DNA of 64,000 nucleotides from Eubacterium sp. 1001713B170207_170306_E7. Lineage in GTDB: Bacteria; Bacillota; Clostridia; Eubacteriales; Eubacteriaceae. Of the stretch, positions 58,983 through 64,000 are shown piece by piece (positions within the stretch are counted from its first letter, which is position 1; every line of letters starts with the position of its first letter). The notes beneath the pieces are model-generated. The model saw only the letters and a program-made list of their open reading frames with translations. It had not been told where the DNA came from and made no database searches. The DNA lies in contig NZ_JADMVE010000012.1 of the NCBI RefSeq assembly GCF_015547515.1, positions 1 to 64,000 on the forward strand, read 5' to 3'. The translations under genes and the position numbers were made by a program.

Positions 58983-60470
58983 ATGGGCATTAAAACATTT
59001 TTTAATCGTGTTAAAAAGGGGGTTATGGCAGGAATGACGGTAATGAAAGAGCAAGAACAAACGCTGACGGATGGCCGGATTTTATATCTGATTGACCAGT
59101 TTAACCAGAGCGCCCGGCGCGCCTGGATGTTTGTGGGGCGGCAATACTACCAGGTAGACAATGATATTCTCAATCGCCGGATCACAAAAATGGTAGAGGG
59201 CCAGAAAGTCGAGGAAACCGGAAAGGCCAATAATAAGCTGGCCCACGGCAAGTATAAAACCCAGGTGGACGAAAAGGTGTCCTACCTGCTGTCAAAGCCC
59301 TACACGCTTAAATGCGAGGATGAGCGATATGCGGATAAAGTCAAAGACACGCTTGGAAGCAAGTTTGGGTACAACCTGAGTCTTTTGGGCTATGAAGCAT
59401 CCAACTGCAGCATTGGCTGGCTGCTGCCCTATATTGATGAACAGGGCCATTTCCAGACCATGGTGGTGCCATCGGAGCAGTGTGTACCCGAATGGACAGA
59501 TAGCAGCCACACGGAACTGGCTTCCATGATCCGGATCTATGATACCCAGGTCTGGGAGTACAACCGGAAAAAGACGATCCACAACGTGGAATACTGGACA
59601 CCGACCAGCTATCAAAGGTTTGTGAACCAGAGCAATCTGCTGGTGCCCTATACCTACGACGGCGAGCCAGAGAACGGGCCAGTAGCACACTTCCAGCGTG
59701 GACAGCAGTGGCAGGGATGGGGCCGGGTGCCGTTCATCCCGTTCAAGAACAACCATGTGGAGATTCCGGATATCAAGTTTGTCAAAAGCCTGTTAGATCA
59801 GTATGACCTGTCCCGATCCGAGGCCGCCAATTACGTGGAGGAGGTTAAAAACCTGATCTTTATCCTGAAAGGCTATGGCGGCGAGGATATCCATGAGTTC
59901 ATGAAAATTCTGAACGAGGATCGCGCCATTCCCATTGACGATCCGCAGGAAGGCGGTGTGGAGGCCCTGACACCGACCATGGACATCACGGCGCTGAGGG
60001 AACACTACGAGCAGCTGAAGCGGGATATTGTCGAGGATGGGCAGTCTATCAACAAAGACTTGGATAAATTTGGTAACAACCCTTCCGGGGTGGCGCTGAA
60101 GTTTATGTATGCCGGGCTTGATCTGAAGGCTGATGCCCTTGAAACACAGTTCCGACAAGGCTTTGAACAGCTCCTCTACTTTGTGAACCGATATCTGGAG
60201 CTGACCGAGGGCAAGAATTACGATGATCAGGATGTTGAGATGCTCTTTAACCGCAACATGAAGGTCAATGAGGCCGAGATCATCAATAACTGCGTGGTCA
60301 GTAAGACCTTGATCTCTGAGAAAACCATTCTGGCCCATCACCCTTATGTGACGGATGTGGAGGAGGAGCTTCAGGAATTGGAAAAACAGGAAGAAAAGCA
60401 GGCGAATGATGAAATCCCAATCCAGCCGCTGCCCATAGACGAGGACGCTCATGAGCAGGCCGACGAGTGA
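58983..60470 (+). CDS. Phage portal protein, SPP1 Gp6-like
   Basis: 495 residues. KLAHGKYKTQVDEKVSYLLSKPY, FIPFKNNHVEIPDIKFVKSLLDQYDLSRSEAAN in segments, FGNNPSGVALKFMYAGLDLKA and an acidic C-terminus are typical of SPP1-type portals. It forms the dodecameric DNA gate of the head. The ATG directly follows the terminase TAA, so the two are coupled. Confidence 0.9.
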   Translation: MGIKTFFNRVKKGVMAGMTVMKEQEQTLTDGRILYLIDQFNQSARRAWMFVGRQYYQVDNDILNRRITKMVEGQKVEETGKANNKLAHGKYKTQVDEKVSYLLSKPYTLKCEDERYADKVKDTLGSKFGYNLSLLGYEASNCSIGWLLPYIDEQGHFQTMVVPSEQCVPEWTDSSHTELASMIRIYDTQVWEYNRKKTIHNVEYWTPTSYQRFVNQSNLLVPYTYDGEPENGPVAHFQRGQQWQGWGRVPFIPFKNNHVEIPDIKFVKSLLDQYDLSRSEAANYVEEVKNLIFILKGYGGEDIHEFMKILNEDRAIPIDDPQEGGVEALTPTMDITALREHYEQLKRDIVEDGQSINKDLDKFGNNPSGVALKFMYAGLDLKADALETQFRQGFEQLLYFVNRYLELTEGKNYDDQDVEMLFNRNMKVNEAEIINNCVVSKTLISEKTILAHHPYVTDVEEELQELEKQEEKQANDEIPIQPLPIDEDAHEQADE

Positions 60471-61908
60471 GTATTGGGAAGCGCGGATCGCAAACAGCAC
60501 CTGGCGAAAATACAATGACATTGAGAAGCAAAGCCGGGATATCCTGCAGATGTACCGCAAGGCAGCCTATGATATCAGCGCCGAGTTGTATGCCATTGAA
60601 AAGCAAATCTGTAAGGATGGCTTTCTGGACGAGGCGCTGCTGAACCGATATGGCCGCCTGAAAAAGATCAATGCCTCCTTTGCCAAGGTGCTGAAGGGCC
60701 TGGAAAAATCAACCACTAAAGAGTTTTTCAAGAAGGTTTCCAAAGGCATGCAGGACAACTATAAAAGCATTGTGGGTGAGCTGGGCATTGACTTAAACCT
60801 GCCAAATCTCCGATTCTTTGAGGAGCTGGCAAAGGAACCTTGGCGCGGTGAGGATTTTTCAAAGCGGATCTGGCGAAATATGGACAAGCTGCTGGTGAAT
60901 CTGAAAAACACGCTGGTGTCGGGCATGATCCGGGGGAAATCCATCACAGAGCTGGCAATTGAACTGGATAATCTGATGAACCAGGGCTTTCATAACGCCC
61001 ACCGCCTTGTCCGGACCGAGACCATGCACTACCTCAACGCAGCTTCCCTTCAGGCCTATCAAGACTGCGGTGTGAAATACGTGCAGTTTTGGGCCGCCCT
61101 CGATGAGCGGACCTGTCCGCAGTGCGGAGCGCTGCATGGCCGGATTTTTCCGATTGATAAAGCGCTGGTGCTGCCGATCCATGCGAACTGCCGCTGCTGT
61201 TATCTGCCGGTCACAGATAAAGATGCGATTGCAAAATTCCTTAAAATGGGTAATAATGGAGGCATACAGAGCGTTAACAGTTCAGCGATATCCCGTTTAG
61301 TCAATTATGCTCAACAAAAATATGGTATCAAAAATGCAAATTTAACCGGGCTTGATGCCAAAGCGGTTCTTGGAAATTTCCGAACGCTTAACCAATTGCT
61401 AAAGGACTACCCGCAGTTAGACGGTTATATCAAGCATATGGATTTAAGCCGAAATGGCGCGATGGCGACTGGGCCGAGCAAAAATTTTCAAGGTGTTAAG
61501 CTGACTTTTAATCCGGATCTGTTTTCGGATTTGAATGGGTTTAACGCATATTATGATAAGGCTGTAAAACAACATTTTTACCCAGATGGAACCACAGTTG
61601 ACAGTATTATTGCGCATGAGTTTGGGCATGTGATCGAGTCCTACTTGATAAAAAATAATATCACAGGGATGAAAAATCGGGCGGATGCCTGGAATGGATG
61701 CTTGATGGCTGAAAAAATTGTGAGGGATGCTGCGACTAAAGTGACAAGTGGAAAAAGTCTTACAGAGTTGTCCCGTGAGATATCCACTTATGCAGCAACC
61801 GACTATTCTGAAACATTAGCAGAAGCATTTAATGATTATTATGCCAATGGCAGTAAGGCCAAGGAACTGAGCTTGAAAATAGTTGAGGAGGTGAAGAAAT
61901 GGTTTTAG
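60451..61908 (+). CDS. MuF-type minor head protein fused to a zincin-like C-terminal domain
   Basis: 485 residues. The N-terminal two thirds is the SPP1 gp7/MuF domain: LVRTETMHYLNAAS, YVQFWAALDERTCPQCGALHGRIFP in segments and LPIHANCRCCYLPVTD, the conserved Cys pairs. From about residue 270 the sequence changes to a different domain containing AHEFGHVIE (HExxH zinc-protease motif, near residue 390) and a late YSETLAEAF that could give the third ligand. MuF proteins with C-terminal effector domains are known phage-borne polymorphic toxins. It overlaps the portal gene by 20 bases. Toxin function is inferred. Confidence 0.78.
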   Translation: MSRPTSEYWEARIANSTWRKYNDIEKQSRDILQMYRKAAYDISAELYAIEKQICKDGFLDEALLNRYGRLKKINASFAKVLKGLEKSTTKEFFKKVSKGMQDNYKSIVGELGIDLNLPNLRFFEELAKEPWRGEDFSKRIWRNMDKLLVNLKNTLVSGMIRGKSITELAIELDNLMNQGFHNAHRLVRTETMHYLNAASLQAYQDCGVKYVQFWAALDERTCPQCGALHGRIFPIDKALVLPIHANCRCCYLPVTDKDAIAKFLKMGNNGGIQSVNSSAISRLVNYAQQKYGIKNANLTGLDAKAVLGNFRTLNQLLKDYPQLDGYIKHMDLSRNGAMATGPSKNFQGVKLTFNPDLFSDLNGFNAYYDKAVKQHFYPDGTTVDSIIAHEFGHVIESYLIKNNITGMKNRADAWNGCLMAEKIVRDAATKVTSGKSLTELSREISTYAATDYSETLAEAFNDYYANGSKAKELSLKIVEEVKKWF

Positions 61909-62084
61909 AAAAAGGTTGCATGATAATGCCAAAATTTCTTCCATACGTGATTTATGATGAAAATGGTTACTGGGGAATGAAAAAATTAGGTCTGACCGAG
62001 AATGCCCCGGAATGGGCCAAAGAGGAATATGAGAAGTGGTGGCAGGAAGAGCTGCTGCGAAGAGAACAGCTGATTAAGCTATAA
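61899..62084 (+). CDS. Small protein after the MuF-zincin gene (possible immunity or accessory protein)
   Basis: 61 residues: FLPYVIYDENGYWGMKKLGL and an acidic/basic helical end (EWAKEEYEKWWQEELLRREQ). ATG at 61899 overlaps the MuF stop and has a perfect AGGAGGTG ribosome site. Its close coupling to the zincin-bearing gene suggests an immunity or chaperone partner, but the family is not recognised. A weak AGAGT/ACTCT plus T7 terminator follows at about 62086-62113. Confidence 0.6.
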   Translation: MVLEKGCMIMPKFLPYVIYDENGYWGMKKLGLTENAPEWAKEEYEKWWQEELLRREQLIKL

Positions 62085-62139
62085 AGAGTAAGCCGTGTGG
62101 TGAACTCTTTTTTTAGTGCATAAAATTTAAGGAGGCTAT

Positions 62140-62805
62140 ATGTTTAATCGAGAAAAGCTTGAAGATTTGGAAAAAAGGGTGGCACAGTTGGAAGCGTCAA
62201 AGGAAATGCGTCTGGTCGAAGCACCCAGACTTTCTGCCAAACCCATTGAACCGATGGGGTGCGAAGTGACGAAAGAAGTAAACTACGAAAAGAAAGGTAC
62301 CTTCGGCTGGGCATTGCAGCAGCTTAAAAAAGGCATGGTCGTTTCGCGGTTGAAACACATTAAGAAAATACCTGGTTATGTTTTCAGACTAGAAACGGAA
62401 TTGGCCAATAATCCCGTCATAATGATGCGTTTTGACAGTAAAGAAATTTTCTGGATTCCAGATATGGATGATTTGTTGGCAGAGGATTGGCTGCTGGTTG
62501 ATCAGTACAACGTGAACAACCAGTTCGATGAGGCTGTTAAGACACTCATTCTCCCAGACACATCCGAAAAGCTGCTCAATTTCCAAGAAGCTTTTAAGCT
62601 GATGCGTCAGGATGATCTGCCCGTAAAACGTCAATGCTGGAATGGTTATTGGAAATGGGATGGGGATACGATTTTAATCTTTACTGCTGATAACCGTATT
62701 GTCAATATCCGGGAGACTAGATTTTTAGCCAATACAATAAAAGAAATTCTGGCTGATGATTGGGAAATCGCAACAGAAGAAAACTGTTCGGTGCCCATTG
62801 TTTAA
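62140..62805 (+). CDS. Protein with two Tad2/DUF2829-like domains (putative anti-Thoeris)
   Basis: 221 residues. A short coiled coil (1-30) is followed by two copies of the DUF2829 pattern: first FGWALQQLKKGMVVSRLKHI ... DMDDLLAEDWLLVD (about 50-125), then FQEAFKLMRQDDLPVKRQCW ... IKEILADDWEIATEE (about 145-216). DUF2829 includes Tad2, which sequesters the cyclic signalling nucleotide of the Thoeris defence system. Two domains in one chain could mimic a Tad2 dimer. AAGGAGG precedes the ATG. DNA here is more A/T-rich than the flanking head genes, which suggests recent acquisition. Confidence 0.65.
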   Translation: MFNREKLEDLEKRVAQLEASKEMRLVEAPRLSAKPIEPMGCEVTKEVNYEKKGTFGWALQQLKKGMVVSRLKHIKKIPGYVFRLETELANNPVIMMRFDSKEIFWIPDMDDLLAEDWLLVDQYNVNNQFDEAVKTLILPDTSEKLLNFQEAFKLMRQDDLPVKRQCWNGYWKWDGDTILIFTADNRIVNIRETRFLANTIKEILADDWEIATEENCSVPIV

Positions 62806-62828
62806 AGATTATTAAATGGAGGTTTAAC

Positions 62829-63413
62829 ATGAAATTAAAAGAGTTTTTAAAAAGTAAAGGTCTTTCCGATGAGCAGATTGCAGACATTCTGAAGGCTACT
62901 GGTGAGGACGTCATGATTGATGACGGGAAGGCTGCTGCCAGGACAACAGAATTAGAGGAGCAGCTCAAAACCGCCAATGATACCATCAAGGGGCTGAAAA
63001 AGGACAATGTTGACAATGAGGCCCTGCAGCAGAAGGTGACGGAATATGAGGAACAGATCAAGACCCTGGAAAAGGACAGTAAAGACAAAATCCGCAGCAT
63101 GGCCTTGGATAATGCTATTTCTGGATTTCTGAAGGAGAATAAAGCCAAGTACCCGGATCTGCTGGCAAGTAAATTTGACCGTGACAAGCTTGTGGTGGAT
63201 GACCAGGGCCAGGTTGGCGGTCTGGGTGAACAGGGCAAGCAGCTCATGGATCAGTACAAGGAAATGTTTCAAGAAAGCATTTCCGGCTTTACGCCGCCGA
63301 GCCCGGATACAGGTTCTCAGGCATCCGGCAGCACCTATGAAAATCTGGTCAAAAATGTGGATAACATGTCCGTTGAAGAGATTCAGGCCCAGCTGGGCGA
63401 AATGAAATTTTAG
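62829..63413 (+). CDS. Phage scaffolding protein (GP20-like)
   Basis: 194 residues. FLKSKGLSDEQIADILKATGEDV at the N-terminus, then a long coiled coil (TTELEEQLKTANDTIKGLKKD, ALQQKVTEYEEQIKTLEKDSKD in segments), the typical shape of phage minor structural GP20/scaffold proteins, directly before the capsid gene. ATG 62829 with GGAGG upstream; an earlier in-frame start would overlap the Tad2-like gene. Confidence 0.82.
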   Translation: MKLKEFLKSKGLSDEQIADILKATGEDVMIDDGKAAARTTELEEQLKTANDTIKGLKKDNVDNEALQQKVTEYEEQIKTLEKDSKDKIRSMALDNAISGFLKENKAKYPDLLASKFDRDKLVVDDQGQVGGLGEQGKQLMDQYKEMFQESISGFTPPSPDTGSQASGSTYENLVKNVDNMSVEEIQAQLGEMKF

Positions 63414-63426
63414 GAGGTAACAGAAC

Positions 63427-64000
63427 ATGGCAGTAACAAGTTTTAAACCAACACTTTGGGAAGCGGCTTTGCTTCTCAATTTTCATAACGTTTCGATTGG
63501 GGACGCGATCACGACCGCGCCAACCAGCGTCCAGGGTGAAACCTGTCGTTTCAACCGGATCGGAGCAGGCACGATTAAGGATTATAGCGGATCGGTCGAG
63601 TGGGATGAGATCACGACCACTCCTGTGGACATGACCTTTGACCAGCAGAAATACTTCGCGTTTAGCTTAGATGACTGTGATGCGGTACAGCTTAAGGGGC
63701 CAGTGATTCAGGAAACTACAGCCGAGCATTCAGCGATTTTGGCAGAAAGCTATGACCACTATATTTTGGCCCAGGCTGGTGCAGTGACGAAGACCGCCCA
63801 GAATATTGGCACTGCGTCTTCCAAGAAACTGGTCACGCCGAAAAATGCCTATGACTATATTGTCGATCTGGGCACACTATTGAACAAGCTGAAGGTGCCA
63901 AAGGTCAATCGTTTTGTGATCGTGACAGCGGATATGCTGGGGGTTCTTTCTAAAGACCCACGTTTTACATCCAATCCGAATGTACTGGCAAATGGCATTG
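63427..64000 (+). CDS. Phage major capsid protein (3' truncated by window edge)
   Basis: The ATG at 63427 behind AGGAGGT opens a frame that runs to the window end (191 codons): AVTSFKPTLWEAALLLNFHN, a beta-rich segment (DEITTTPVDMTFDQQKYF), then VTKTAQNIGTASSK and NRFVIVTADMLGVLSKDPRF. The start, the position after the scaffold and the DQQKYFAF-type segment fit a P22-coat/HK97-like major capsid protein of the SPP1-like group. The C-terminal part is not visible. Confidence 0.8.
   Translation, partial: MAVTSFKPTLWEAALLLNFHNVSIGDAITTAPTSVQGETCRFNRIGAGTIKDYSGSVEWDEITTTPVDMTFDQQKYFAFSLDDCDAVQLKGPVIQETTAEHSAILAESYDHYILAQAGAVTKTAQNIGTASSKKLVTPKNAYDYIVDLGTLLNKLKVPKVNRFVIVTADMLGVLSKDPRFTSNPNVLANGI

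Larger units (their letters stand above)
48957..64000. mobile_element. Mu-like transposable prophage (left part, right end outside window)
   Basis: The gene order repressor, divergent Ner-like protein, MuA-type transposase, MuB-type ATPase, GemA, Mor, DUF2730- and DUF3486-like proteins is that of Mu-like phages. SPP1-like terminase, portal, MuF, scaffold and capsid follow. The left border is uncertain: it must lie between the DUF2922 gene (48531) and the repressor stop (49077), and I place it after the hairpin at 48956 as a working estimate. Confidence 0.85.

Overview
The window looks like the chromosome of an anaerobic Firmicute of the Clostridia, most like an Eubacterium-type acetogen. This is inferred from the strong AGGAGG ribosome sites, the many TTGACA/TATAAT promoters, the ECF-type vitamin transporters, the heavy investment in corrinoid (B12) acquisition, and cohesin/dockerin and FIVAR surface proteins. 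No rRNA, tRNA or CRISPR array was found.

Region 1 (1-10.9 kb) is a carbohydrate catabolic cluster on the + strand: a class II aldolase, a PHP phosphoesterase, a HAD phosphatase, four tandem 239-residue DeoC-family aldolases, an FGGY sugar kinase, a glycerol-1-phosphate-dehydrogenase-like enzyme, a GntR/UTRA regulator and an M20 peptidase. Region 2 (10.9-14.3 kb) holds a DUF5131 protein, an L,D-transpeptidase and the thiamine transporter component ThiT.

Region 3 (14.4-45.1 kb) is the most striking part. It opens with cbiMN (- strand) behind a cobalamin riboswitch. A leucine-rich-repeat protein, a TetR regulator behind a second cobalamin riboswitch and a CpXC protein behind a third, more divergent one follow on the + strand. 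A 25-kb run of 13 co-oriented genes then encodes a small secreted DUF4430 protein, giant FIVAR/beta-helix surface proteins, a dockerin protein next to a membrane-anchored cohesin protein, a DUF4430/Ig/beta-propeller protein, a DUF4430 lipoprotein, a complete ECF transporter (two S components, one T, one fused double ATPase), two more LRR proteins without signal peptides, and a SecA lacking the usual C-terminal tail. DUF4430 resembles the C-terminal domain of transcobalamin/intrinsic factor. My reading is a surface corrinoid-capture complex held together by a cohesin-dockerin contact and feeding an ECF importer.

Region 4 (45.1-48.5 kb) is a small accessory block: a zinc-ribbon protein with an unclear start, a KilAC-type protein, a replication-initiation-like protein, a sigma-70-family factor and a DUF1659/DUF2922 pair.

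Region 5 (about 48.95 kb to the end) is the left part of a transposable, Mu-like prophage. It has a repressor divergent from a Ner-like protein with palindromic operators, a MuA-like transposase, a MuB-like ATPase, GemA, Mor, and DUF2730- and DUF3486-like proteins. These are followed by a phage NusG paralogue in front of a hairpin-rich leader and SPP1-like head genes (large terminase, portal, MuF). The MuF protein carries a zincin-like C-terminal domain. A small gene and a double Tad2/DUF2829 protein (putative anti-Thoeris) are inserted before the scaffold and capsid genes. The window ends inside the capsid gene, so the right end of the prophage is not visible.
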